DNA of 64,000 bases, from assembly GCA_005223045.1 (NCBI GenBank), contig NJBM01000002.1, forward strand, positions 310,001 to 374,000, given 5' to 3'. Origin of the DNA: Planctomycetes bacterium B3_Pla. Its GTDB lineage: Bacteria > Planctomycetota > Phycisphaerae > Sedimentisphaerales > Anaerobacaceae. The notes below the pieces were generated by a model. It saw nothing but the letters and a program-made list of their open reading frames with translations. It ran no database searches and had not been told where the DNA came from. The position numbers were made by a program, and so were the translations under genes. Shown here one piece after another: positions 16,938-24,964 of this stretch (position 1 is the first letter of the stretch; each line of letters starts with the position of its first letter).

Positions 16938-17564
16938 ATGAGTGTTAATCAGAATTTGGTGCCGATAGTTATTGAAAAAAGTGGTCGAAGCGAACGTGCC
17001 TACGACATTTATTCAAGGCTGCTCAAGGACCGCATAGTCTTCCTCGGCGGGGCAGTGGACGATGCGACGGCCAATTTAATCATCGCCCAGATGCTCTTTC
17101 TGAGCAATGAAGATGCCAAGAAAGATGTTCACTTCTACATTAATTCGCCCGGCGGCTCGATCACGGCGGGACTCGCAGTCTATGACACGATGCAGTTTCT
17201 ACGCTGCGACGTCGCGACGTACTGTGTCGGCCAGGCCGCAAGTATGGCAGCGGTATTATTGGCCGGCGGCAAGACCGACAAGCGATTCCTGCTGACAAAC
17301 AACAGGATCCTTCTCCACCAGCCGCTGATAACCGGGCAATTGGTCGGGCCGGCTACCGATTTGGATATCGAGGCGCAGGAAATATTGCGCCTGCGCGCCC
17401 GTCTTTACGAGATATTGGCTAAACATACGGGCCAGACGAGCGAGAAAGTCGAAACGGACTGCGACCGCAATCTCTGGCTGGACGCCGCCGAGGCAATCGA
17501 GTACGGCCTGGCCGACAGGATATTGCAAAAAGCCCCCGAGATCGTCAGGGAGCAGGAGCAGTAG
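16938..17564 (+). CDS. clpP: ATP-dependent Clp protease proteolytic subunit, second copy
   Basis: 208 residues, close to the usual 195-210. Triad Ser102 (GQAASMAA), His127 (ILLHQPL), Asp176 (DCDRNLW); [10 protein letters not shown] is present. GAGGAG about eight bases upstream supports the start. It differs from the first copy by a shorter N-terminus and by lacking the charged tail; both keep the triad, so both should be active. The product cleaves unfolded substrates delivered by an AAA+ partner encoded elsewhere. The spacer to clpP1 is repeat DNA with no terminator seen, so co-transcription is possible. Confidence 0.95.
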   Translation: MSVNQNLVPIVIEKSGRSERAYDIYSRLLKDRIVFLGGAVDDATANLIIAQMLFLSNEDAKKDVHFYINSPGGSITAGLAVYDTMQFLRCDVATYCVGQAASMAAVLLAGGKTDKRFLLTNNRILLHQPLITGQLVGPATDLDIEAQEILRLRARLYEILAKHTGQTSEKVETDCDRNLWLDAAEAIEYGLADRILQKAPEIVREQEQ

Positions 17565-17577
17565 GAGCAAGAGTAAT

Positions 17578-17602
17578 GAATGTCGAATGTCGAATGTCGA
17601 AT
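17578..17602 (+). repeat. GAATGTC microrepeat
   Basis: Three and a half copies of the heptamer GAATGTC directly after clpP2; one more example of the word-like microrepeats in this genome. Confidence 0.6.
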
Positions 17603-17647
17603 GCCGATTGTCGGAACCGGACACCGAGAGCGGAATACGGAGGGCCG

Positions 17648-18286
17648 ATGGTGGGCGGCGGCCTTCGGCGTTCGACCTCCTGGCTTCTGTCTTCTGTGTT
17701 CTGTATTCTGTCCGTCCTTGGCTGTCAGGGTGATGATAATGAAGCGTTACTGACGGTGCAAATCGAACAGTTGACGCAGGAGAAGGCGCAACTGCAGGAG
17801 CAGGTCGATCAGTCCGAAAGCGAAAACGAAAAGTTGAAAGAGCAGGTGCAGGTCCTCTCGGGTTTGCCAGAGGACGTCAAGCTCGAACATCTCTATAGCC
17901 TCCGGAAGATAAATATTGGCAGATACACGGGCTTCTATGACAAGGACAAAGACGAGGACGGCACGAGGGAAAAGCTGATTGTATATGTGCAGCCCGTTGA
18001 TGAGGATGGCGACGCGATAAAGGCAACCGGGGCCGTGAACGTTCAGCTCTGGGACCTTGACAGAGCCGACGGCGAGGCGCTGCTCGGCGAGTGGCACGTA
18101 AAGTCCGGCGAGTTGAAGGAAATGTGGTTTAAGACCCTGCTAAGCGTCAATTACCGATTGATGTTCGGCGCGCCCGAAATAGTTGAGAGCCTGGACGAAC
18201 AATTAACGGTCAAGGTCACTTTCACCGATTACCTCAGTGGGAAAATCTTCAAAGAACAGAAGATAATCAAGCCGCGTCCTAAATAG
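17648..18286 (+). CDS. Lipoprotein with N-terminal coiled coil, unknown function
   Basis: 212 residues. ATG 17648 is chosen over ATG 17576 because GGAGG lies just upstream and the 5' extension is coded by microrepeat DNA. The signal SSVFCILSVLGC ends in a lipobox with Cys near residue 26. Residues about 32-68 form a heptad coiled coil (LTQEKAQLQEQVDQSESENE, then KLKEQVQVL). A soluble domain follows (LEHLYSLRKINIGRYTGFYD; later YVQPVDEDGDAIKATGAVNV) with a beta-rich look; a DKDKDEDGT loop could bind calcium, which is only a guess. Probably anchored to a membrane facing the periplasm. No known family recognised. Confidence 0.7.
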   Translation: MVGGGLRRSTSWLLSSVFCILSVLGCQGDDNEALLTVQIEQLTQEKAQLQEQVDQSESENEKLKEQVQVLSGLPEDVKLEHLYSLRKINIGRYTGFYDKDKDEDGTREKLIVYVQPVDEDGDAIKATGAVNVQLWDLDRADGEALLGEWHVKSGELKEMWFKTLLSVNYRLMFGAPEIVESLDEQLTVKVTFTDYLSGKIFKEQKIIKPRPK

Positions 18287-18347
18287 AACGGAATCACTGA
18301 ATTGTGCCGTAACTTGTCGGGAATATTATTTATAGGGGTGGACAATA

Positions 18348-18656
18348 ATGGAAGTACATACAAAGATATATCAGACGCCGAATGGTCCGGTTGAAGGTGT
18401 TCAGACCAAATGGGCCGGGTTTAACATTCTGTTGGTGACCGGCTCCAAAGGTTTCCTGGCTTGCCCGATAATTGATGTCGATGCCTGCCAGGGATACGAC
18501 GTCGCTGCGGCGTTGGTGGAAAGCACGCCGGATAATCCCATTGGCATACTGGAGCGTTTCCCGGACCGCACGGTCACTAAGGTAAATGCGAAAGCCAAAG
18601 CCCTGGGCATCGAAGAAGGGATGGACGTAACCGACGCTTTTGCGCTGATTGCGTGA
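18348..18656 (+). CDS. DUF1805 (YunC-like) protein
   Basis: 102 residues, matching the size of YunC-type proteins. The pattern NILLVTGSKGFLACPIIDVD and the closing AKALGIEEGMDVTDAFALI match the DUF1805 layout: a core strand with an LL-I-x-GYxxC-like stretch, then a helix with GI-x-GM-x-x-x-AL. Biochemical function of the family is not established as far as I know. It has its own ribosome site (GGGGTGG before the ATG) and is followed 36 bases later by the Tat-type isomerase gene, so co-transcription is plausible. Confidence 0.75.
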   Translation: MEVHTKIYQTPNGPVEGVQTKWAGFNILLVTGSKGFLACPIIDVDACQGYDVAAALVESTPDNPIGILERFPDRTVTKVNAKAKALGIEEGMDVTDAFALIA

Positions 18657-18692
18657 CGTGGTGAAATGTTTTTGCAGTGACAGGAAATGATT

Positions 18693-19640
18693 ATGAAAAG
18701 TGACTTGGTTTCCCGCCGACGATTCATGGCAGGCCTTGGCGCTGCCGCGGCTGCAACCGGGACCGCCTTTGCGTCCGAGCGTGCAGACAAACCTCGCGTG
18801 CCGTTTAGGTACTGTCTCAACACAAGCACTATCCGGGGGCAGAACCTTAGTCTGGACAAAGAGATAGAAATTGCCGCCAAAGCAGGCTACAGTGCAATCG
18901 AACCCTGGGTCAGGAAAATAAACGATTATGTCGCAAACGGCGGCAACCTCAAGGACATCCGCAAACAGCTTGGCGACCTGGGTTTGACCGTCGAAAGCGC
19001 AATCGACTTCTCGCGTTGGATAGTGGACGACGAGGCGGCCCGTGCCAAGGGTTTTGAACAGGTCAAAAGGGCAATGGACGTATTGGCCCGGATTGGCGGC
19101 AAACGCATCGCCGCGCCTCCGGCCGGTGCTACAAGGGAGCCTGGACTCGATCTGATGAAAGCGGCCGAGCGATATCGCGCGCTGTTGGAACTGGGCGACC
19201 GGATGGAAGTTGTGCCGCAGATCGAAACTTGGGGCTCTTCGAAGAATCTGCACGGCTTGGGCCAGGCAATGTTCGTAGTGATCGAGAGCGGTCATCCTAA
19301 AGCCTGCTTTTTGCCGGATGTCTATCATACTTACAAAGGCGGCTCCGACTTTCACGGCTACAAACAATTGAGTGCTCACGCCATCCAGGTTTTGCACTTG
19401 AACGATTATCCCGCCGACCCGCCTCGTGAGACCATAAGCGACCGCGATCGAGTCATGCCCGGCGACGGCATCGCACCGATCACTCAAATCCTTCGCGACC
19501 TGAACGCCAACGGCAGCCGGGCCATACTGTCGCTGGAGCTGTTCAACCCAACCTATTGGAAGCAGGATCCTCTGGCGGTGGCCAAAACCGGCCTGGCCAA
19601 GATGAAAACCGAGGTGAACAAGGCATTAGGCGTTAGCTGA
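18693..19640 (+). CDS. Tat-exported sugar phosphate isomerase/epimerase-like TIM barrel
   Basis: 315 residues from ATG 18693; the ATG two codons earlier (18687) is possible, but AGGA is then too close. The N-terminus has a Tat signal (SRRRFMAGLGAAAAATG). The mature part is an AP-endonuclease-2/xylose-isomerase-like barrel: RYCLNTSTIRGQ, AGYSAIEPWV, IAAPPAGA, VVPQIETWG, ACFLPDVYHTYKGG, VLHLNDYP, ILSLELFNP. The Glu in QIETWG, the Asp/His in DVYHTYKGG, the His in HLNDYP and the final Glu in SLELFN fit the metal-binding positions of this superfamily. Substrate cannot be told; planctomycetes carry many exported copies for sugar or sugar-acid turnover. Confidence 0.85.
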   Translation: MKSDLVSRRRFMAGLGAAAAATGTAFASERADKPRVPFRYCLNTSTIRGQNLSLDKEIEIAAKAGYSAIEPWVRKINDYVANGGNLKDIRKQLGDLGLTVESAIDFSRWIVDDEAARAKGFEQVKRAMDVLARIGGKRIAAPPAGATREPGLDLMKAAERYRALLELGDRMEVVPQIETWGSSKNLHGLGQAMFVVIESGHPKACFLPDVYHTYKGGSDFHGYKQLSAHAIQVLHLNDYPADPPRETISDRDRVMPGDGIAPITQILRDLNANGSRAILSLELFNPTYWKQDPLAVAKTGLAKMKTEVNKALGVS

Positions 19641-19710
19641 GGTGTGGATGCCGGGGCGCTTTGCCGGAACCTGGGTGGTTCCCAGTACAAATGCGGAAAG
19701 AGGGGAAAAT

Positions 19711-20475
19711 ATGATTATCAAAGAATACATGATTTTCGCGGTTGCTTTGGCGACGTGTGCCGTCACAGGATGGGCCGGCGGTTCATCTGCGAGATTGAGT
19801 CCCGAACAAGAGTCCCTGAGAGGCGTCGAATCAATAACCGTCCATGCAAGCTGTTCCGGGGATGCGACAGAGGCGGGCTTGAGCGAAGAGCGCATCCGAA
19901 AGGACGTCCGCAGACAACTTGAGACCGCAGGCGTCAAAGTCATGCCGAGTCAGGTTTGGGGGACGGTGCCGGGCAGGTGTCGGCTCAGGGTAATGGTCAA
20001 AGTTTACAAACCTCCTCGCACGGAGACATTGATCTACAATTTGAAGGTTGACTTCCTGCAGACCGTGACGTTAGAGCGAAACCCTGAAATGAAAATCGAC
20101 GCCACTACATGGGAGCTTGCGTGGTTTGCCAACGGATCTGATGGGAAGCTTGCCGAAGCCATATCGCAGAACCTAAAGGTTCTGACTGCTTCGTTTATCA
20201 AAGACTACCGCGCGGCCAATCCGAAGGATGCCGGCTCAGCCGATGCTGACAGCACGGACAATGCTTCGGCAAGTATTCCAAAAAGTCGGGATTTACCAAA
20301 ATCCGCATCGACAGCAACCGGACAGGATTTCGTCGCGTCAAAAGCCAGCGGCGTCTTCCACAGGCCTGATTGTCGCTGGGCGCTAAACATTTCCGACGAA
20401 AACCTCGTGAGCTTCAAGAGCAGGGGCGAGGCTGCAAACTCCGGCAAGAGACCGTGTAAAACGTGTAATCCATAA
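19711..20475 (+). CDS. Exported protein with C-terminal Ada-type zinc-binding domain
   Basis: 254 residues from ATG 19711 (AGAGGGG upstream); the earlier ATG at 19642 gives a non-signal extension. Signal MIIKEYMIFAVALATCAVTG. The middle part (ESITVHASCSGDATEAGL, then RLRVMVKVYKPP) resembles small periplasmic stress or assembly proteins but is not assigned. The last 50 residues read VFHRPDCRWALNISDENLVS then GKRPCKTCNP: the Cys-x-x-Trp ... Pro-Cys-x-x-Cys pattern of Ada-like zinc domains, known in Ada itself and in nuclease-linked proteins. A Ser/Ala/Asp linker joins the two. An exported protein with such a domain is odd; the domain may serve only for structure. Confidence 0.7.
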   Translation: MIIKEYMIFAVALATCAVTGWAGGSSARLSPEQESLRGVESITVHASCSGDATEAGLSEERIRKDVRRQLETAGVKVMPSQVWGTVPGRCRLRVMVKVYKPPRTETLIYNLKVDFLQTVTLERNPEMKIDATTWELAWFANGSDGKLAEAISQNLKVLTASFIKDYRAANPKDAGSADADSTDNASASIPKSRDLPKSASTATGQDFVASKASGVFHRPDCRWALNISDENLVSFKSRGEAANSGKRPCKTCNP

Positions 20476-20496
20476 TGCCGGGCTGAGAACTTCCGT

Positions 20497-21213
20497 ATGA
20501 GACTTCAGTTTATTGCGTGTAAGGTGATGCAGAGGGAGGCGTACTTTTGTGCCGCCCGCTCGAAGAATGTTGTTGATGTGGTTCTGATGGAGCAGGGTCT
20601 GCATGATACGCCGGACGAGCTTCGCAGGCAGGTGCAGAAAGCTCTCGGCAATACCCTCGATATCCAGGGCCGCCCTTATGATGCTTCGCTGCTCGGCTAC
20701 GGTCTTTGCAGCAACGGCATCGTGGGGCTCTCGGCGACGATCCCCATAGTCGTGCCGCGAGGCCATGACTGCATCACGCTGTTGCTTGGGTCCAAAGAGA
20801 GATACCGGGAATACTTCGACTCGCACCGCGGCATCTATTGGTACAGCGCCGGCTGGATAGAGGCCGGCAAGCCGCCCGGCAAAGATCGATATGAGAGAAT
20901 GCTTGCCGAGTACAAAGAAAAATACGGCGACGATAACGCCCAATACCTAATGGAAGTCGAGCAGGACTGGATAAAGCAATACAATTGGGCGACGTATATT
21001 GATTGGGGATTTCTCAATTCGGACCGGCACAAGGATTATACCAGGCAGTGCGCCGAGTTTCTTAATTGGGATTTTGACGCGTTGGAAGGCGACGACAGTC
21101 TCATGCAAAGACTAATTGACGGCGAGTGGGACAGCAGCGAGTTTCTCGTGGTCGAGCCAGGCCAGACAATAAACGAAGACCTCACTAACGAGGGCATTAT
21201 CAAAGCCGAGTAA
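20497..21213 (+). CDS. DUF1638 family protein
   Basis: 238 residues. Family hallmarks: FIACKVMQREAYFC near the start, LLGYGLCSNGIVGL, VPRGHDCITLLLGS, and GIYWYSAGWIEAG. Known members often lie beside corrinoid methyltransferase genes, and the conserved Cys/His set suggests metal binding, but no activity is established. Here the neighbours are an Ada-like zinc-domain protein and the MntP-type exporter 26 bases downstream, so a methyltransferase link is not visible. The C-terminal third is acidic (NWDFDALEGDDSL). Probably cytoplasmic, as no signal is seen. Confidence 0.8.
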   Translation: MRLQFIACKVMQREAYFCAARSKNVVDVVLMEQGLHDTPDELRRQVQKALGNTLDIQGRPYDASLLGYGLCSNGIVGLSATIPIVVPRGHDCITLLLGSKERYREYFDSHRGIYWYSAGWIEAGKPPGKDRYERMLAEYKEKYGDDNAQYLMEVEQDWIKQYNWATYIDWGFLNSDRHKDYTRQCAEFLNWDFDALEGDDSLMQRLIDGEWDSSEFLVVEPGQTINEDLTNEGIIKAE

Positions 21214-21239
21214 TAAGACCATCGCTTTGAAATGACGTT

Positions 21240-21797
21240 ATGGATTACATCACAATAGTTGTAATAGCCGTCGGACTCGCAATGGATGCTTTTGTTGTCT
21301 CGATTGTAAGCGGCAGCGCGTATAAGCAGTTGCGCATCAGGCATGCACTGCGGATCGCCCTCTTCTTCGGCGGCTTTCAGGCGTTCATGCCGCTTATAGG
21401 TTCTCTGGCGGGCCTGACTTTAAGAGAATACATCGAATCCTGTCACTGCTGGATAGCTTTTGGGCTTCTGACGGCGGTCGGCACAAAGATGATCTATGAG
21501 TCTTTCAAGATCAAATCCGTCGAGGAGAATTTTGATCCATCGAATATCTTTGTCCTGCTGGTCTTGTCTGTTGCGACCAGCATCGACGCCCTGGCGGTCG
21601 GCATAACGCTTTCATTGATAGCCGGCTCCATCATCACCGCGGCAGTGATTATAGGCCTGATAACTTTTGTCTTGTCCTACCTCGGCGTTTTCATCGGAAA
21701 GAAGTTCGGCCACTTCTTCGAGACCAAACTCGAAGCCATCGGCGGGCTGATTCTTATCGGCATCGGCGTGAAAATACTGCTTGAGCACGTCCTATAG
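21240..21797 (+). CDS. mntP: Putative manganese efflux pump MntP
   Basis: 185 residues, the usual size. Six predicted helices. Conserved acidic residues in helix 1 (VGLAMDAFVVS, Asp16) and the symmetric helix (VATSIDALAVG) are the metal-path residues of MntP. GGFQAFMPLIG and LIGIGVKILLEH also fit. It should export Mn2+ from the cytoplasm. The spacer upstream is only 26 bases, too short for the yybP-ykoY manganese riboswitch that often precedes this gene, so any control would act from the DUF1638 gene or further upstream. Confidence 0.88.
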   Translation: MDYITIVVIAVGLAMDAFVVSIVSGSAYKQLRIRHALRIALFFGGFQAFMPLIGSLAGLTLREYIESCHCWIAFGLLTAVGTKMIYESFKIKSVEENFDPSNIFVLLVLSVATSIDALAVGITLSLIAGSIITAAVIIGLITFVLSYLGVFIGKKFGHFFETKLEAIGGLILIGIGVKILLEHVL

Positions 21798-21982
21798 GGA
21801 GGATTCCAGGCCCTTGGAGGTTGATTCTCAAGGTACTTGTGCAATAACGCTGTTTTAACACCGGTTTTTTTGAATTTCTCTTGCAGTTAGTTGAAAAAGC
21901 AATACAATGACGGCGTAGTTTTGCCGAGCCGGATTGTTCCGGGGTGGTTTGCAGATCTGTTTTGAGTCGAAACGGTGGTTTT

Positions 21983-23077
21983 ATGAGTTCTGACGTATAT
22001 ATCATCAAGGCATCCCGCGAAGACGGCCAGAAGGTGCTTTCTGAAAAAGCCCGCACGTTGTTCAAGGCCGGCGGCTTTGCGGACTGCTTCAAGGAAAATG
22101 ACCTGACGGCCGTCAAAGTCCACGTGGGCGAAGACGGCAACAATACGTACATAACGGCTCCGTGCATTAAGGGGCTGGTCGATGAACTGCTTGAGTTGAG
22201 AACAAAGCCATTTGTGACCGATACCACGACATTATATGTCGGACGAAGGCACAATGCAATCGACCACGCCGTTTTGGCAGCCGAACACGGCTTCAGCCTG
22301 GAGGAATTAGGAATACCGTTTATCGCACCGGATGGATTGTCGGGAACATCCGCAGAGGCTATCCCGGTCAACGGCGAGATCAACAAAGAGGTCTTCATCG
22401 CACACGGCATCGCGCGGTGCCGGTCGATTCTTTCGGTAGCCCACTTTACAGGCCATGTCGCATCGGGCCTCGGAGCTACGCTAAAAACTCTGGGGATGGG
22501 CTGCGCGAGCAAGCACGGCAAGATGCAACAGCACGCGGCCCTCACGCTCAATATCGGCGACGACTGCACGAGTTGTGGCGTATGCTCGGATTACTGCCCG
22601 GCCGATGCGATTACGCTCGACGATGTCAAAGCACACATCGACCAGGACAAGTGTATCGGCTGCGCCGAGTGCATGGCTATGTGCAGATTCGGCGCCGTCG
22701 GATGCAACTGGGGCCTGGAAACCGAGGTGATGCAAAAAAGTATCGCCGAACATGCACAGGGCGTGCTGAAGGGTAAAGAAAACAGGGCCGCATTCTTCAA
22801 CTTTGTAATGTCGGTCACTAAGGAATGCGATTGTTTTGGCACGCCTGACATGCCCAGTATAGTTGAGGATATCGGCATAGTTGCTTCGGCCGATCCGGTA
22901 GCTGTCGATGCGGCGGCGTTGGATCTGGTCGAAGACAAAGCCGGGTGCGAGCTCGGTCAATTGTTGGGCAATAATGAAATCGATCCGCGGTGCCAGATTG
23001 TGCACGCTGAGCGTATCGGCGTCGGAAGCCGCGACTATCAACTTGTAGAGATTGATCAACAAGTAAAACAGATTTAG
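21983..23077 (+). CDS. DUF362 protein with two 4Fe-4S ferredoxin motifs
   Basis: 364 residues from ATG 21983 (MSSDVYIIKASREDG); the 21944 start adds 13 unsupported residues. DUF362 pattern: VKVHVGEDGNNTYI, TDTTTLYVGRRHN, SVAHFTGHVASGLG, and the C-terminal IGIVASADPVAVDAAALDL. The insert CTSCGVCSDYCP ... CIGCAECMAMC holds two 4Fe-4S clusters. Such proteins are cytoplasmic iron-sulfur proteins of unknown reaction. A LexA-like repressor gene follows nine bases downstream, an uncommon pairing that suggests shared expression. A second DUF362 protein, without ferredoxin motifs and fused to a beta-helix, lies at 49381-52020. Confidence 0.88.
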   Translation: MSSDVYIIKASREDGQKVLSEKARTLFKAGGFADCFKENDLTAVKVHVGEDGNNTYITAPCIKGLVDELLELRTKPFVTDTTTLYVGRRHNAIDHAVLAAEHGFSLEELGIPFIAPDGLSGTSAEAIPVNGEINKEVFIAHGIARCRSILSVAHFTGHVASGLGATLKTLGMGCASKHGKMQQHAALTLNIGDDCTSCGVCSDYCPADAITLDDVKAHIDQDKCIGCAECMAMCRFGAVGCNWGLETEVMQKSIAEHAQGVLKGKENRAAFFNFVMSVTKECDCFGTPDMPSIVEDIGIVASADPVAVDAAALDLVEDKAGCELGQLLGNNEIDPRCQIVHAERIGVGSRDYQLVEIDQQVKQI

Positions 23078-23086
23078 GGGCTTGCT

Positions 23087-23863
23087 ATGTCATTAGGACA
23101 AATAATCAGAGAGAGACGTGAGCAGTTAAGTCTTACGTTGGACGAGGTCAGCAATCGCATCGGGTTTTCCAAGCCGTACTTATCTACGATCGAAACAGGC
23201 AAGGTGAAGAACCCCCCCAGCGATGAGCTGCTGAGCAAACTTGCGAAGGTGCTCAAGTTCGAACGCCGTCTTCTGCTGCACATCGCTCATGTCGAAGGGC
23301 TTCCTTCTGATATTCGCAAGGAGTTTGAGTCCTCCGAGACGGAAAAGGAGAAGTGGCGTCAGCTTGTCAAGAATATCGTTAACAAGAAGGTCAAGGTGAG
23401 CAATCTGCGTAGGACTCTCGCCAGACAAAAATTGAAATTCGACCCGAAGAAGAAACCCTTGGCGCCCGGCCGGGAAGTGCCGGTGATAAATAAAGTATCA
23501 GCGGGCTATCCGACCGATTTTGACGACCTTGATTATCCCGTGGGAATCGCCGACGATTACATTCGCTGTCCCGATTTGCACGATCCGAACGCTTTTGCCG
23601 TGAGGGTAGTCGGCGACTCGATGGAGCCGAAGTTCCGGGAAGGCGATATCGTGATATTCTCCCCGGCCGCTGAGGTGCATAACGGCGACGACTGCTTTGT
23701 CCGTTTCGCAGTACCGCACGAGACAACCTTTAAGAGGGTGTTCTTCGAATCGGACAACCAGATACGCCTACAGCCCAGAAACGAGAACTATTCACCCTCG
23801 GTAGTCGAAGGCAAACGCATCAACGGCATCTACCGAGCCATAATAAGGCACGAAGTGTTGTAG
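23087..23863 (+). CDS. LexA-like XRE/S24 self-cleaving transcriptional regulator
   Basis: 258 residues. N-terminal XRE helix-turn-helix (GQIIRERREQLSLTLDEVSN, then SKPYLSTIETGKV), a basic linker about 95-125, then an S24 peptidase domain with cleavage pair Ala139-Gly140 (VSAGYP), Ser178 (GDSMEP) and Lys216 (TTFKRVF). All three elements needed for autocleavage are present, so it may act like LexA or phage CI, released by RecA or another trigger. The XRE rather than LexA winged-helix N-terminus makes it a CI/HdiR-type regulator. No operator was recognised, and no phage genes are nearby, so its targets are unknown. Confidence 0.88.
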   Translation: MSLGQIIRERREQLSLTLDEVSNRIGFSKPYLSTIETGKVKNPPSDELLSKLAKVLKFERRLLLHIAHVEGLPSDIRKEFESSETEKEKWRQLVKNIVNKKVKVSNLRRTLARQKLKFDPKKKPLAPGREVPVINKVSAGYPTDFDDLDYPVGIADDYIRCPDLHDPNAFAVRVVGDSMEPKFREGDIVIFSPAAEVHNGDDCFVRFAVPHETTFKRVFFESDNQIRLQPRNENYSPSVVEGKRINGIYRAIIRHEVL

Positions 23864-24022
23864 ATGTTTTAAATATCGATTTACATCTTACTTGATTGAT
23901 ATCGCGACTACTCAGATATTAAATAAATCAGTAAGTGTGCCGTAGCTTTACAACTTGTTATCGGCTTTGGTACCTCTTTTATCGGTAATCCTTGCTCAGA
24001 AGAGGTACGATTAAACAGGATA

Positions 24023-24844
24023 ATTGCAATTAACGCACTTTTTAACAAGAAGTTATACAAGCTGCTTATATTTCCTATAGTATTTATTGCCATTATAGGC
24101 ACGGTTATTCTGGTTTTAGCAATCTTCAGGACAACCGTTCCCGAAGGAACCATACGAGGACGCGTACTCGATGAAAATAAAAAGCTTGTACGTAACGCAC
24201 GAGTATGCGTTTATCTGCCTGGAAGTCGGACGGTTGAGAATCGCACCAATTGGCTTGGGCGATTTGAGCATTCTGGATTGCCTGATGACCAAACTTATAG
24301 AATAAGGGTTTCTTATTACGAATATGGTCATCAGTATTTCGATGGTCTGACAACCGGTGAAAAATTCGACTTACAAATCTTTCCTCATGGATATGAACTA
24401 TTTGGCAAACAAGCTCCCCCTTTGCAGGTCGAAAAATGGTTCAATTCTCAACCACAGTCTCTGCAGCAGCTTCATGGCAAAGTTGTTTTACTCCAGATTG
24501 GCATACATATCGACACATATAATGACTATAATCAAAGGGTGTTACAAATGCACGAAAAGTATGCCGACCAAGGCTTGTCTGTTATTGCATTGTATATCAA
24601 CACTCAGGGTAGTTGGCCTCGCAAGGCTAATCAAGAAGAAATCGTTGCATATCTCAAGCAAAATAATATTGATTTCCCCGTGGGGCTCGATAAAGCTGAA
24701 CTCGGTTCCAAGGGAGCCACCTACAAATCTTATAGCCCAAAAGCACCGCCTGCCAAGTATCTTATTGATAAAAAAGGCACCTTGCGCTGTTCACCAATGA
24801 ATAAGGACCTTGAAAAATGGATTCTACGTCTCCTGGCTGAATAG
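24023..24844 (+). CDS. Membrane-anchored carboxypeptidase-regulatory/redoxin fusion, start codon uncertain
   Basis: The first standard start (TTG 24278) cuts the protein in half: the same frame is open from 23927 and codes for a membrane anchor (LLIFPIVFIAIIGTVILVLA), then a carboxypeptidase-regulatory-like beta domain (EGTIRGRVLDENKKLVRNAR). No ATG, GTG or TTG lies in frame before 24278; the best candidate is ATT at 24023, eight bases after AGGA, or ATT at 24029. The C-terminal part is a thioredoxin/AhpC-like domain (HGKVVLLQIGIH, GLSVIALYIN, YLIDKKGTLR), but the CxxC site is missing, so it is unlikely to be a thiol oxidoreductase. Two sampled lines are 37-38 % GC, well below neighbours, which hints at transfer. 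It may be functional with a rare start, or a decaying gene. Confidence 0.5.
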   Translation: MAINALFNKKLYKLLIFPIVFIAIIGTVILVLAIFRTTVPEGTIRGRVLDENKKLVRNARVCVYLPGSRTVENRTNWLGRFEHSGLPDDQTYRIRVSYYEYGHQYFDGLTTGEKFDLQIFPHGYELFGKQAPPLQVEKWFNSQPQSLQQLHGKVVLLQIGIHIDTYNDYNQRVLQMHEKYADQGLSVIALYINTQGSWPRKANQEEIVAYLKQNNIDFPVGLDKAELGSKGATYKSYSPKAPPAKYLIDKKGTLRCSPMNKDLEKWILRLLAE

Positions 24845-24964
24845 AATTACAACTTCTTCAAATCCTACGTTTTAGAAATTGTAAGATGAGTGTCTGACCA
24901 GTAACGGCTGAAAGTGATACAAAGAGTTTCGAACAGCTTTATTTAATCGGAAGCATATCCGTCT

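Noticed and set aside
18330-19487. 385-codon ORF on the minus strand opposite DUF1805 and the Tat-type isomerase
   Set aside because: Antisense shadow of two well-supported genes; no signal, motif or ribosome site, and the composition reflects third-codon bias of the real frame.
21214-21239. Manganese riboswitch before mntP
   Set aside because: Only 26 bases separate mntP from the upstream gene, far too short for yybP-ykoY.
24278-24844. Taking the TTG at 24278 as the start of the redoxin gene
   Set aside because: The same frame upstream codes a clear membrane anchor and beta domain, so this start would truncate the protein.
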